From assembly GCF_958295425.1 (NCBI RefSeq), contig NC_081143.1:21401322-21465321 (forward strand): a stretch of 64,000 nt of DNA, written 5' to 3'. The notes under the pieces were generated by a model. It made no database searches. It saw nothing but the letters and a program-made list of their open reading frames with translations, and had not been told where the DNA came from. This document shows positions 12,850-25,408 of this stretch, piece by piece. Numbering within the stretch: the stretch's first letter is position 1; each line of letters starts with the position of its first letter. The DNA comes from Solea solea (Eukaryota > Chordata > Actinopteri > Pleuronectiformes > Soleidae). A program made the translations under genes and the position numbers.

Positions 12850-15800
12850 CTATTATCCAAATGAAAACAAGTGTTTGGCAAAGGTTACAACTGTGTTTAC
12901 CAGCGCTTCCTTAAGTCTGGGCCTAAAAATCCCCGAATATTAAATGTGAAAAACACAGTAAAGGCTCTCTCACTCTGATAATGTTTAAAACAAGACCACC
13001 AATGAATGGACTTTGTGAAAATATGAAGTTCCACTACACTAACTCTGACAAAGAGTAGTATTGTTTATATTATGTGGGCAAGTAAATATGAGACACTGTC
13101 AAATCTGCCTATTTTTGTGCTGGTAATTCACTGAGATTCACTCAGATTGACATACATTTAAGTTGCGCTCCCTCTAGTGGACATTTACGTAACGACAGAC
13201 AGTTTCACCGAACACATGTTGCAGCATGTGGAGCAGGAGAGTTTTGGGGAATATAACCCTGTCTCTAAGGATTACCACAACCAGTTAGGTTTGTTTTTTG
13301 TCGTCAAAATAGTTAGATGATGTAAATCTATGGTTTTTGAGTCGTTTCTGCGAGAATTTAATCACATTTGGAAGAGTTGCTGTCCTGTTTGTGGAGGCTG
13401 TTGTGTGAAAAGTGTTTTGAGCTGTTCATTTAGTCAGTGCTGATGTTAATTTAATGTAACTGCAGTATTAACCACGTGAGGGCACTGCATTTCATTGTTT
13501 TCACTGTCATTTAATTCCACAATATATGCCTTATTATTGCAATGAGTTTCAGTATATTCAGTGCTAAAGTACAGTGGCCAGTGTGAAACAGAAAGTTTAC
13601 ATATCACAAAATAACTTTACAAGTACCGAGACAAATTTGCAGAAGCTGAAACATTTACATTTTAGGAAACAGATTAATGAACTGTGAAGCACTTTTACAA
13701 AAGTTAAAACAAATGCACATTTTGTAAAACAAATTTACAAACGGTCAAATACTATTACAGAATCCCAAAATAAATATACAAAAGCCATTGTTCTGACGGA
13801 AAGGGAACAGAGTGAGAGGTCAGTTTGTGTAGCCCTCTCAGTTTATGGTGGCTGTTACTGAGTTGTACATTGTAAATGTGTTTCGTAAATCTGTGTCTTG
13901 CATCTCGTGAAATGCATTTCATTTAGTCAGTGAATGTAAATTTGCCCTCAAGTTTTGTAAAAGTTTGTAACATTGTTTGACACCTATACCAGCCAACACT
14001 TGCATGTCTGTCTAGACTTTGATCTTTATATTTTGTTTCAGTTTCGCATAAAATAAGTGATTTAATGAGAGCAAGCTGGAAAAAGAGAGCTGATCGAAGA
14101 AGCTAAGCGTCACGTCTTCATTGGACCTGCTATGTTCGCTTCCTGTCAAGTCTGGCTGTGGAATGTTGGGTGAGGAGAGAATATTCACCTAACAAGCAAA
14201 GCGAATGCAGCTCAGCTTGACACATTGGACGTGTTCTGACAAGTTTAATTTCCAGGTTTTGCAAACGTGATCATTAAAATTATACATAAGCCTCAGTTTT
14301 TGAAATAACATGACAAACTACAGAGCCCTCATTTAAATAAGTGAGATCATAGTGAGATTAAACATGCCCAAAGTGATTTTTTAATTCAAAAAAAGAAAAG
14401 AAAGCATCCACTATCAAAAAGAGAAACTACACATAAAGTCATCAAATACAGGGAGTGGAGGGAGCTGCTATAAATGGCTTTTAAACTGATTTTATTCTAC
14501 TAAATTAAACAAAATAATACTCTTAAATGCTTGCTAGTGATTCCCTCAAATAATGAGTTGTAGTTTTAGTAAATCATTGTACTACGTTGAACACATCAGT
14601 TGCTGTGTCTACTGCCCCCAAGTGTATGACTGCTGTCACAACACTCGTGGTCACGTGTTTATTAACTGGAGATCTTCTGGAATAAAATTCCAGGATATTT
14701 TCTTCTACACGTGGTGTGATGGATCTCTGTGCTTTATGTTATTATAATATTGCTTTTCTTATACTGCTTCTCTTTCATTATCACATGTGTCACCTCACCG
14801 ATCATCATGATGTGACTGATAACTGTCTAGAAGACCTAACTGAATTAGATCAGTTAAGTCTGTGTGACGAAATCAAGGAAAGGTGACTAATGTCTTGACT
14901 CATGAGTAGATTATTTTCATAATCAGATAATCCAGATAATCCAGTATTTGTTTGTTACATAAAATGTAGATCAGTGTTTCTCCAACCTGGAAATAATGGT
15001 GTTGTTTTGTCCACAAACTAAAATGATTCAGTTTAAATGATTTTATTTGTTATATGGAGCAAAGACACCAGAAAACAAAGAAAGAAGAAGAAGCTCAAAA
15101 ATCAGAGAAACTTGTTTTAATCATTAAAATAAAACTAGTTGACGATTAATTTATTCATTGATTAATAATCGAATAAGCCCCAGTCATGAGGGTTAAATAA
15201 GTCAAAGCTTTTACACATACTTTAAAATCATAAAATATGTGAAAATATAAAGTTGTTAGAATGGGTGTCATTCTCCTATGTTTTGAAGTCAGCAGGCGCA
15301 TGTACATGTTTGAAAGAACAGAGCTCTTATTGTGCGTAATCCGTGATAATGCATAAAACGATACTTTACTATAGACTTTTATCAAGTCAACTGTAGCCAA
15401 AGCTAGAAATTGCCATCACAACCCAGTTAATACTCTAAGAATATAACTCAGCAACACGTCTTTTTCCTTCATATTAAATAAACAATTGGGAATTATGATA
15501 AATGTATCAATGTCACACGAGTACTATTCATTAGTAGTGTATAGTATATATATTCATATAGCAGTAAAACAGGTTAGTTAAAAATATGAGATTTTAAAGT
15601 TATGCTGAAAAGGCAACTGAAAAATAACTTTAAATAATAAGAAAATACATAGAAAATACAAGAAAATCATGTATTTTAAGGAGTACATTTGCTAAATTAT
15701 TTAAAAAATAAAATAAAATCATGCACAACTGTCACTGCCCACACATGTTCACTGAAAACACCAGCATGCACACAAGTACTATGAACACTGGCCTTCTGTA

Positions 15801-16078
15801 CACATATCACCCACACACACACACACACAAGCAAGCAGAGGCAGAGTGGCATTTAAGAAATGCAATTAGTAAACATCTGTAATCCTTCAACAATTGATTT
15901 CTACTCCCACGTGAACACAGAGCTTCAAGTTAATTTATAAATCTGCATGTATCTCAGTTAGATTAGATCACATATCCACAACACAGTGTAGCCTTATTAC
16001 AGTTTCCAGAGGCTTTTTTGTTGACATGGTTGTGACCTCCTGTGTTTGCTCACACCTCGCATGTCCAGTGAAACGACC
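12850..16078. other. Intergenic between slc25a10 and claudin
   Basis: No coding exon is recognised. About 13560-13995 is rich in TTTACAAAA-type motifs in both orientations and may be a decayed MITE. A copy of the AACGATTA-type dispersed repeat lies at about 14925-15175. A short (CA)n is at about 15812-15828. Confidence 0.5.
14925..15175 (+). repeat. AACGATTA-type dispersed repeat, copy 1
   Basis: Shares CCAACCTGGAAAT, TTTTGTCCACAA, ATTCAGTTT, GAGCAAAGACACCAGAAA and a terminal GATTAAT/AATCG segment with copies at 28799-29187, 42300-42445, 46655-46975 and 59905-60140. Partial. Confidence 0.7.
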
Positions 16079-16747
16079 TCATACAAAAGATTTTTCCTGT
16101 TGCTTCGCTTCTCCTGCTCCGCCTGTCTGCGGGTTGTCTTTCGCCGCTCTTCCAAAAACTGGCAGCGCTCTTCCTCCTGGTGGAGAAGAGCCGACATGCA
16201 GCAGCGAACCCCCGACCAGGAGCAGTAGACTGGCGCCCCAGCCAAGGTACAGCGCTGGTCCCAGCTCTCTCTTAAGGGGCGCTGCAACATTTGGATCATA
16301 GAAGTCCCTGATGATTGCATAGGCCGTCCAACAGATGGGTAGCAAGTAAGCAAGGCCAGCCACAAGGAAGAGTACCCCTGCTATCCTAGCCAGCCGAGCC
16401 TTGGGGGCCTTGTTTCCGCTACCCATGCAGTGAGTGCACTTGGCCCCTGTCACCCCAATTATGAGTGCCAGAAGGCAAAGGAGTAAGGACAGGACAATGA
16501 GGCCTCGGGCGGCCTGGGCAGACTTGGGCAGGGCCAAGGTGGAGTCGTAGGTCTTGCATTGGATATGACCTGTGGTCTGAGACAGGCAGTTCATCCACAG
16601 CCCCTCCCACAGCACCTGGGCGATCACTAGCTCCCCACCTACGAAGGCTGACACACGCCACAGTGGAGCAGCGCACACCAACGCCCCACACACCCAACCC
16701 AGCCCAGCTAAAATCAAACCCATCACCTGGAGACCTGTTGATGCCAT
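16079..16747 (-). CDS. Claudin (intronless, CLDN3/4-like)
   Basis: Four-pass tight-junction protein, 222 aa in one exon. The start MASTGLQVMG is the usual claudin opening and is preferred to an in-frame GTG two codons earlier. The claudin signature of the first extracellular loop is complete: W30, G49-L50-W51, C54 and C64 (WEGLWMNC...IQC). Four hydrophobic segments lie at about 8-28, 82-102, 120-145 and 163-185. The tail ends KSFV. Most claudins end in -YV, but S-F-V still fits a class I PDZ ligand, so ZO-protein binding is plausible. Close family resemblance is to the CLDN3/4/5/6/9 group, which is also often single-exon. The exact orthologue is not assigned. No frameshift or missing key residue is seen. 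Confidence 0.95.
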   Translation of the reverse strand: MASTGLQVMGLILAGLGWVCGALVCAAPLWRVSAFVGGELVIAQVLWEGLWMNCLSQTTGHIQCKTYDSTLALPKSAQAARGLIVLSLLLCLLALIIGVTGAKCTHCMGSGNKAPKARLARIAGVLFLVAGLAYLLPICWTAYAIIRDFYDPNVAAPLKRELGPALYLGWGASLLLLVGGSLLHVGSSPPGGRALPVFGRAAKDNPQTGGAGEAKQQEKSFV

Positions 16748-16759
16748 GATCACTCTAGA

Positions 16760-19700
16760 TCACTGTCAATAAAAATGTCCCTCACAAAATCCTTAAATCG
16801 AGTCTTCTTGACCAAGTCTTCCCTCAGTTATTCAGTGTATGCTGGTCAAGATTTGTCCCCCCACTCTTCTTCTGTAAGAGACCCAAAGATGTAAAAAAAA
16901 AGAAAGTGTTTTTAGTGCACCTATGTTATAGAATCGAATGTAAACGAATACAAAAATATATGTAATTTAATAATAATATATCTGAACTAAAAAAACAAAG
17001 ATGATTAAAAAGAAGTAAACATATTAAATATGCAGTGCAATTGCCCAGAATTGAACAGAATTGACAGTTCAAGATAAAAACTAGAAAACTTATTTTTCTA
17101 ACAGATGTCCACGGTTTCCCATCAAAGACCTAAATCTGTCAAAAATAATTCAGCAAATGTGTCTCATACAATTAGATTAGTTGGGATTTAAAACGACTAT
17201 GAAAGAAACATAAATAAAAAGTAATTCTCTATTGCATTTACAGTTCAAGCGACACACAACAAATCTTACTGTACAGATGTTCAATGTTTTCCTATTTCAG
17301 GAAATCCAAATTTTGAAAGTAACTTTAAAAGCAAATAACCACATCAACGTTGTTATCCTCTAAATGCAGCGCTCAAGCAAAACTCCACAAAACTTACTTT
17401 GCCAACAGACGTCCACTGTTGTGTCAATAATCCTTTGTGTGTTTTCTTGGTGGTATGAACATGTAATGTGGCGTTTTGGTGTCGTCCTTCTAATGTGACT
17501 GACCAGCTTGTCTCTGTGAATTTCATATGCAGGCGTGTGGGAGGGCCGCAGTGTGTAAGGCTGCATACTAAACACACAAAGCAGAAAATTACAGCACAAG
17601 GACACTTTTGTTGATTGTGACCATGTTGTCATTCGTTGGTATTTGACGGGACAAATTTAGCCAAAGCGTTAAAGGAGTAGTTCAGGTTTTTTTGAAGTGT
17701 GCTTGTCAGTGTTATTGACACATTGTTGATGCAGACTTCACCAAGCACACCGCTGACCGTGCTGCTGTTTTCCAGGGACTAGCCAGGGACCTTGACACTT
17801 GTTCTCACTCATACCATCAGAGCTGTCATCTAGTAGAGGAAGTTAAGTTCCAGTGCGGAGCTTTATTGGCCCCGTGGACCTCTGACTAATTACCACAACA
17901 CTGCAGTTCTGTTATGAGCTAGTTTCTCATGTCAGGCTACCCAGCTCCTAGTGAAGGCTTTGGTCAGCTCCCACCTTGACTACTGCTAACAGGCCTGCTG
18001 ACCTGTGCTGTGAAGCCACTACAGATGGTCCAGAACGCGGCGGCGCATCTAGTCTTCAATCAGCCTAAAAGGGCACATGTCACTCCTCTGTTCACTGAGG
18101 TCCACTGGCCTCCCTTAGCCGCATCAAATTCTAATTACTGATGCTAGCCTAAAAAGTGCTCCATGGGTCTACTCCCATAGACTTAAATGCTCTGCTAAAG
18201 GCTTATGTTACCCCTCGACTACTCCCTTCATCAAAGGATAAGGTCAATCCAGACTCTTTTCATGTATTGTTCCACGCTGGTGGAATGACCACCAACCACT
18301 ACCAGAACCTGTCTATCTTCAAGAAGCTCTTGAAATCCAAGCTCTTCCAAGAGCATCTTCTGTCCTAGCACTTACCTCACCCCCTATCTCCTCCTTCTGC
18401 ACTATCTCCTTCGTACAGCATTTACTTTGCTGCACCAAAGTCAGGAAAACCCCTGCCTTTACCTCACAGGGACAAAAGGAGTTGCTGGTCCACTGATGCT
18501 TTGTGTCACTAAGGTAATACTGAATTTAGAAGTCATAATATACACATTTGACATAACCTAAACTAAATTGGGCAGCAGTGGAATAGCAAGTTGTCTCACA
18601 GCAAGAAAAAGCAGCAAAATTATTCTCTAAATATCGTAGGAGCATGGATGTTAAATGTGGTTAAAATCAGTTTCCCTCAATCTCTGCTGGCAGCTGTGTT
18701 AACAGTAATAATAATAATAATACATTTATATGTAAAATGCTTTTGAAAATGACACTTCTTTGAGCATTGGCTCCCAGACTAGTTCATGGAAATGACAACT
18801 TTGTCTGTGGTGTTCTCAAGTCTCAATCAACACTGAATGAGGACTATCTCCACTAGGTGGTGTTAGAGTGACTGCCACCATACGAACTATTTGCACATAC
18901 AGAGATAGGTTGGGTCCATGTGCTCCCTACACATTTCTCTCATTGCAGGAGGCGTCTTGAGAACGAAATGCCTTGTCAAGGCTCTGTCTGTCAGCAGAGC
19001 GTTAAAGATAAAACATACCCTCGGCTTTGGTTGCTGCAATGCAGTCAGACTGGTGGAAATGTATTTATGTATTTATTACTCCAGGCAACCTCGCCTGCAG
19101 CTGTTCAACACTGCCATGCGAATAGTTTCATTTCATGAATAATCACAATTAATGTGTGGCAGGTTACTTATGACGCATTACTCTTTCAAATGTAATTATA
19201 TAACTTTATATATTACCTGGTATTAACGTGAATAAGTTACATAAGTTATTTATGTTGCTGTGTTGTAAATACAATCAAAAAGTGACGTACAACATTATTC
19301 TCCTAGAACTGAATCACAAATTGGCAGCCAAATCAGTAACTCTTGTGTTATGGTGCTTATTAAACAGTAATAACATTACATGCATAAATGAAGCACCCGG
19401 CACTGCCCCCAGCATGCTCTCTGTCTCCTCAAGCTCTTCAAGCATCTTAAAATAAACCTGTTCTTCAGTCTGATGCTGATCCCATGCAGTCATTACCACT
19501 TAATCCTTGTTGTGTGTTCACGCTCATGAACCCTACGCACTATTACAAATGTGTCATTGCTCTGTCCTCGGGCTTGATCCCATACGATTAATCTGTGGTT
19601 TCTATCACAAAATTGATATGAGAGTCAAACTTGAGGTTTTGCTATAATTGGAGGCCTTTCCTTGGTTGTGTAGTTAGTGTGTGCTGGCAGTCATGCAATG

Positions 19701-20174
19701 GCAGTAAAGTGAAGGCTGTTCCTCACTTCGATGTAATCAGACGGCGGAAGTTTTCCATTGTCTCATTTCCTTTAGGGAAGTGAGCTCATAATGTTTCTGA
19801 AAATAAAGTGAAGCAAACAGCAGGCCACAGTTGAAATAAGGGGCAGTAATGAATCTCACAAGCATAGCTACATATGGTACAATGGCACAATTGAATGTGA
19901 ATATCTTGTATCATTGTTTCTTTTTAAGCTAAAAATAAAAATCTGTTCAAGTACAACTCGCTCCAGCAGCATTCAATTCACACGTTCCTTTTAATGTAAT
20001 GTGTCAAAAACATAATCATTAAGGCAGCAGAATGCAGAGACGGCCAAAACAAAATCATTCACTGATGCTCTCAACAGTAAATACAATAGCAACGTGTAAT
20101 GCTAATGATACATTCAGTGTCACACAGAGTTGCATACTGATGGACGTGTCCTTGTGGATAACATGTTGTCGAAG
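16760..20174. other. Intergenic between claudin and GIMAP gene
   Basis: No intact gene is seen. It holds a repeat with AAAGGAGTAGTTCAGG near 17670, a reverse-transcriptase fragment (17930-18420) and a short (AAT)n near 18708. Confidence 0.5.
17930..18420 (+). mobile_element. Non-LTR retrotransposon fragment (RT C-terminus)
   Basis: Conceptual translation, with frame changes, gives the downstream region of a fish LINE reverse transcriptase: SHLDYC, then LQMVQNAAAHLVFNQPKRAH, then TPLFTEVHWPPLAA, then LSIFKKLLKSKLFQEHLLS near 18315-18366. The pattern matches L2/CR1-clade elements. Stops and indels show that it is dead. Confidence 0.85.
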
Positions 20175-22473
20175 TTATACTGGAACAGCTGCTTTAGATC
20201 TACATCGTATGCCCTTCCACATGCAAATGGCTGTTAAACCACACAAGACTCCCAGGACGAGCACAGGAGCTCCAAGAGCCAGAGCCACTGTGGTGTTAGC
20301 TCCCACTGCTATAACCATACCTGCAAACAGCAGCACAACAGCTGCAGCTGCGGACACTCGTATGTTCTTCCTTTTGACTCTCTTCTCCTTTTCTCTCTCC
20401 TTCTCCTTCTTCTCCCTTTCCGCATCCCAAATTTTCTTCTCCTCTGCTTTCTTCTCCTCCTCCTCCTGTTTCCTCTGCTCCTCCTCCTCCCTCAGCTTCC
20501 TCTGGGCTCTTTCATACATCTCGTTAGTGTAGTGTTTCCCCCCGTTGTCCTGTACCATTTCCTTGACCATAGTGATGAGCTCTGTGACCTGTAGGCGGTC
20601 GTCCGCGTCGTTGTTGTTGAAGGCGTGGTATCTGCGTCCAAACGTGATCGAGAGTCTCCGTAGCTCTTTGCACTCCTTCAGAGCATTGTCAGCTTTAGCC
20701 TGATCTTTACATGTGAACAACATGATAGTGTACATGGAGGCATCGTCCCCAAAGTTGTCCTGGATCCACTTGACGGCGTTTCTTTCCTCCTCTGTGAACC
20801 TCACCCCAAGCCTGATCACCAGTAAGAAGGCGTGAGGCCCGGGCACTGACATCTTCACACATTCCTCTATTCTGGTTTTTAATTCTTCCACCGTGATGCC
20901 TGTGTCAAACAGACCTGGAGTGTCAATCACCTGGACCGTGGTCCCGTCTACTTTACCACTCGCAGTCTCACAGTGTTTGGTCACAGACACGGGGCTCGGG
21001 TCCTCTTTGAAGGCAGCCCTGCCGAGGATGGTGTTTCCTGTTGCACTCTTCCCCGATCCAGTTTTTCCCACCAGGACGATCCTCAGGCCACCACCAGACA
21101 AATCCAGGGCTGTAACAGCAGAAGCAAACCATCACGACAATAATATTCCACTGGCAGGCCAGAGAATTGAGGGACAGGTGTGAAGTGAGCTGAGGCGATA
21201 CTATGCGTGCCGTCGCCAGACTGCAGGCCACTGATTGGTCAGAGTGCCGTCACAGGAAGAGGCGTCCGACACAAGGATCAAGCCGAACAGTGCCGAAATG
21301 TAGATCAGTTAAAAAGACTTAACAAATCTCAATATTTAACAGAGGAGTCTGTGGTGTCTTTAGCGACAGCACTGCTAGCTTCACAAACCCTAACCGCTGT
21401 ATTTCAGTCTGTGCTCCGGTCATGGAAGAAGTGCTGAACAAATAGTTTTAATGTGAAGTCACGGCAGTTTCATGCAGCCGTAGGTACTATTTTTGTGGCG
21501 GAAAAGCAACCTAAACTGTGCCGTGCCGTGCCAGGCTAGTCGAGCTGGGACCATAGGTGAAAAAGGGGCTTTAGAAGCAATAAGGCACAAAAGCCTGCAG
21601 ACCAGAGAGCATGGTGAAAGGGATAAGAGATTATACAATTATAACACTACAACATTAGAGAGTAAGGTTTATGTTTACACTTTGAACCGTTTTTCATGAT
21701 TTGTGATGTCGTCAAAATGTGCCGTCACTGTGCCAAGTCGGTCTAGAAACACTGGTTAGAACCAGGCAAACCTATAAACACCTTTAAAGTCTTATTTTTA
21801 ATCGGTTGATTGATTTTACCGAAGAACAATCATATTGTAATCCAGCATCAAATTCCAAAATATCTTATTTAGTCTTTTTTTATGTCAGTTGCTGCCTGTA
21901 ATGTTGACTTACTGCCTCTTTTTTATTTTCCTTTTAGTGATGTAGTGACTTCATGATGCTGTTAAGGCACTGCAAATTTCTCTCAGTCACTCTTAAGCCA
22001 TCCAAACAAACATTTCAAAGACACACCTAGTGCTGGGGAATAATAAACCTCAGGGAAGGGGATGCTTTATAACGTGGCACCGTTTTTACAATGCTACAAC
22101 TAGTTAACCAGAAAACTAAATGAAGCCATTGATTGATTCTTCAAAAAGTGTAACTTGTGGATTTACTGAGAACACAGGAGAGAGACAATGAATGGGCCTA
22201 CCGTCAAAGTTATTGAGACCACACCCATCAGATCGGGGTAGAGTCCTCTGCTTCTTTTCCCGTAGTGGTATTGCTGTGAAATGATGCCATTGTGACACAA
22301 AAGACAATCCAGATTTGACTGACATCATTATTATTAAGGTCTGCATTATGTCTGCGGCTCTCTCTTGCGCTGTTTCCAATATCAAATGTCACATCTTTTG
22401 AAACTCAAAAGCATCAATGCTGTTATATTTTCACTCATTATAGGTCAGGTCAAGTTGTCTTACCTTCAGCCAT
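20175..22473 (-). CDS. GIMAP-family (AIG1) GTPase
   Basis: Immune-associated nucleotide-binding GTPase, 338 aa from three exons: 22473-22464 (MAE), 22273-22202, and 21109-20175. Phases 1 and 1 keep the frame, and the donor GAAG|GTAAG and both acceptors are good. The AIG1 domain shows G1 GKTGSGKSATGN, G3 DTPGLFDTG, and a conserved-box region with FTEEE. TCKD stands where the GIMAP G4 motif is expected. A K/E-rich coiled coil of about 60 residues follows, then a basic KRVKRK patch and two hydrophobic segments near the C-terminus (VVLLFAGMVIAVG and VLVLGVLCGLTAICMW), which suggest membrane anchoring. Fish GIMAPs are a large multicopy family; only one copy is in this window, and I do not assign a number. 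Intron 2 carries a repeat at about 21185-21760. Confidence 0.93.
21185..21760. repeat. Probable MITE in GIMAP intron 2
   Basis: Contains CACTGATTGGTCAGAG, GTGCCGTGCCGTGCC and a terminal CACTGGTTAGAACCAGG stretch, typical of a non-autonomous DNA transposon body common in fish. The ends and target duplication were not resolved. Confidence 0.45.
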
Positions 22474-22479
22474 TACTTT

Positions 22480-23640
22480 GGATCGATCTCTGCCAGTTCC
22501 CAGGTGACTGACTGTGTTGTCCCCGGCCCGCGTTGTGAACTTTGGCAATCTCTGTCGCTCCACTTTCTGAGAAACTTCTGGGACCTGGCTTATGGACGGG
22601 GAGCTTCCTATTTCCTTGTATTGTCTTTAGTTTACATCGAAAATGTGCATCTCCAGAGGGACTGTCCACAGCTCTCTTAACATGCTGCAACGATTTGTAC
22701 ACATGGTTGGTATTTTATTTTATTTGAAAAAAAAGTCTAATCTCAACATGCGAACAGCATTCAAGCTCCTTTAGTGATAAACTTACATTTATTCCACTAT
22801 GACCACTAAAAGTAGTTTCTTTAAAGGAAGGAAACAAGAAAACCTCTGGTGTGTGTCACATCCTTCCATTGTTGATGTCTCCTCCCATTTAAACCAAGGC
22901 ATTTTGACTGAGGACCCCTTTTTTCAGGTCCCTTCCAATACATTCTTATCTGATCCATGTAATTGTATTTTCATTTCAAATAACACAGTGCATTTAAAAG
23001 AGAACATGCAAACTCCATACAGAAAAAGTCTCTGTGCACAAATCTGAAAAAATTGCTGAAATTCCTTCAAACCTCTACTGATATTTACTCTAATACTCAT
23101 GTGAACTGTAAACTCGTGATACATGAGCATCTGTGTTTGTCACAGGACTGAAATACCTGTATTGGTGTTCCTGTCCACTGAGGACAGGAACACCGTCATT
23201 CAGCTCTAATTGTACTCGTCCTTCTCCCTCTCTGACTTTTCTCTCCTCTAACATCCTCCCCACCTTAATCCTTTTCCCTCTTTTCCAAAATGACCTCTGT
23301 TTTAATCTGTTGATGATTTTTAACCAGTAGGTATGAAATTGTGCAGGCATAGAGCACAGATACTGTATCAGGGTTAATCCGAGATTTACACCAACGTACA
23401 AAACTGTCCACTCAAACTGATGAGATGATTGAAATACATTTAGTGTCCACTGAGGAGGATGCTGACTCATCATTCTGGCGAAAGAGAAGTTTAACTCTCG
23501 CAATTTTTACCTGTGGCCATTAATCCTCTTCCTCTCTGACTTTCCTCTTCCATACTTAAACATCCTCCCAAGATGTGTCAGCTTTTTTCCTCTTGTTTTT
23601 CTCCTTTGCAAGAGATGCAATTTGTTCTATATGATACAGC
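22480..23640. other. Upstream of GIMAP gene, no gene seen
   Basis: A long minus-strand open frame at 23090-23503 lies here, but it shows no recognisable domain and overlaps pyrimidine-rich partly duplicated text (about 23220-23290 against 23525-23575). A perfect hairpin is at 23164-23194. Confidence 0.5.
23164..23194. repeat. Perfect inverted repeat, 13-bp arms, 5-bp loop
   Basis: Arms GGTGTTCCTGTCC (23164-23176) and GGACAGGAACACC (23182-23194) with loop ACTGA. Confidence 0.95.
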
Positions 23641-23670
23641 AATGTAATAAAGGGGGAAACACAGAATCAC

Positions 23671-23676
23671 TTTATT
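23671..23676 (-). terminator. Poly(A) signal of the small secreted-protein gene
   Basis: AATAAA on the minus strand, about 295 nt after the stop codon at 23969. It would give a 3' UTR of about 320 nt. Confidence 0.6.
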
Positions 23677-23968
23677 TAAAAAATGTTATTGTCCTCCAGT
23701 GTAGATCCACATCACAGATTCTTTATCGGGGTAAATACAGGCATAAACACATGATCAGGGACAAGACATTTTTATGACATACAGTAAAGGACATTTTACA
23801 TTTCGATCATCTTATAACAGTAATATCTCAGGCAGATGCCTCATTCTAAACTGCAAATTAAGCTTATTATCGCTGATAAAAATACATGTATATGTATATA
23901 AAACCAACATGTAACAACGATCTTTGGCTGAATTTGAAGTTTGAACTTTTCAAGTCAAGATGACTTCC

Positions 23969-24490
23969 TCACTCTTGAGAGCACCATGACGTAAATTTAG
24001 CACATGCACTCAAAACGACTTTATTAAGGGAGTCTAGAGGGTGACCGTGACCTTGAGGACCCATCAGAAGATTAGGGCAATAAAGTCTCATATGATTACA
24101 ATAATACTTCAAATTCATATTGTACCACTGCAACATGCTCCAGTTCACCTGCGCTGCCTTCCACTGTTCTTCACCTCTCTCCTGGACGCTGTGGCAGGTC
24201 GGATTGGTGGCTATGAATAGGATGAAAGCATTGTCTCTTACTCCTCAGACAAAAAAATGACACTGAACCAGAGGACTTTATCATAATATACTAATACAAA
24301 TTTTTTTTTTTACTTATTATTATTTTGTTTGCTTGCTTTTCTTTTACAATGTTATATAGCACTACACAAAAGCAGCAGTCTTCAAGCGTGAGCTACATCA
24401 TAATCATCATTTACCTTGATTTTTTGCAGAGAGGAATTGGCTGCATAACACGGCCAACAGAGGCAGGGTCCAAGGTTTTCCACGAAGCAT
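23969..24490 (-). CDS. Unrecognised small secreted protein, 105 aa
   Basis: Two coding exons, 24490-24415 and 24210-23969, give 318 nt. The start exon opens after the acceptor GGTTGCAG at 24493. It encodes a typical signal peptide: MLRGK, then hydrophobic PWTLPLLAVLCSQFLSA, with likely cleavage near residues 22-25. The donor CAAG|GTAAAT and acceptor TTCATAG join in phase 1 to ATNPTCHSVQERGEEQWKAA. The mature part is about 80 residues, rich in W/Y/N, with cysteines at 31, 63, 70, 95 and 102. It ends SWCSQE and has no membrane segment. A TATA box (24657-24664), a short 5' non-coding exon ending at 24609 (GCAG|GTAGGT), and an AATAAA signal frame it. I do not recognise the family. A secreted cytokine or peptide-like ligand is one guess; no function is claimed. 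It sits between a GIMAP and a RASD-like gene, on the same strand. Confidence 0.7.
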
Positions 24491-24656
24491 CTCTGCAACC
24501 GTATGAGAAAGATTAAGTTTGGAAAATGTAAAAGTTAGAAACACTCACTTGTCAGAGCATATCAGTCAGGCTAGAGTTAAATGTGCAGTAGTATTATATT
24601 TGACCTACCTGCACAAGTGTTTCTTCAGCTGTGTCGTCTGTTGACAGGTGAAGAGT

Positions 24657-24664
24657 CTTTTATA
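24657..24664 (-). promoter_or_regulatory. TATA box of the small secreted-protein gene
   Basis: TATAAAAG on the minus strand. A start about 30 nt downstream (near 24633) would give a short 5' exon ending at the donor 24609/24608. An alternative donor (GACAA|GTGAGT) lies near 24549. Confidence 0.65.
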
Positions 24665-25408
24665 GTATCACACACGACCTAATTAATGACCTATTTATGA
24701 TAATTGTGTTTAAGGTTTCACTTCTCATCTGAGTTTCTTTTCTTAGAAAAACAGAGGCGGCCGGGTGGAGGCCATGTGGAGGCCAGGTGGAGGCCAGGTG
24801 CCACATCTTGTGCGTGTGTGGGTGCAGTTTTTCTCCATTCCATTTCTCGGTCATGTACTGTAATTGCGTGACAAGTCAACTCCCTCCCGCCACCCTGACG
24901 TCTGTGGCACCATCTGGGTTCGGTTGCCATGAACTATAGCGACTGATTGGGCTGTTGACAAACGGACATGTCTACTACGATACACCACCGGGTTCAGACA
25001 CGCTAACACGGCTCAGCTGTGTCTGACGTCATAGGAGAGGATTTTAGTGCATGTTCGGATGAGGAGAATACCACGATCAATAATAACACTAAAATGAAAA
25101 AAAGAAATGTTGTGTCAGTTTGAGGGACAGTCATATCTTGTTTTGAAGGACAAGGACTTCTTTCTGAGCCATTAGTGTCGGGGGGGAATACAGGTGTTGA
25201 GCTTTTTTAACATCTTTTTATACGAGTATTTCAGCTTTTTATGAACTTGTATGAGGTATTAACACATGGTCACCATCTTTGCAAAAGTGAAGGACACGTA
25301 CAAATAATGCTACGTCATGTCTGTTCATGATGACAGAATAATAACGGCAACAACAACAACAGCAGCTGTAAGCTTTTTTTAAATTTTATTTTACGACTGA
25401 AAATTGGA

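Noticed and set aside
13560..13995. Stretch rich in TTTACAAAA motifs in both orientations.
   Set aside because: Terminal repeats could not be matched, so it is only noted as a possible MITE.
20032..20532. Plus-strand 166-codon frame opposite the GIMAP coiled coil.
   Set aside because: Antisense shadow of the K/E-rich repeats.
23090..23503. 137-codon minus-strand open frame.
   Set aside because: No domain, biased pyrimidine-rich source sequence, contains the 23164 hairpin, and has no splice or promoter context.
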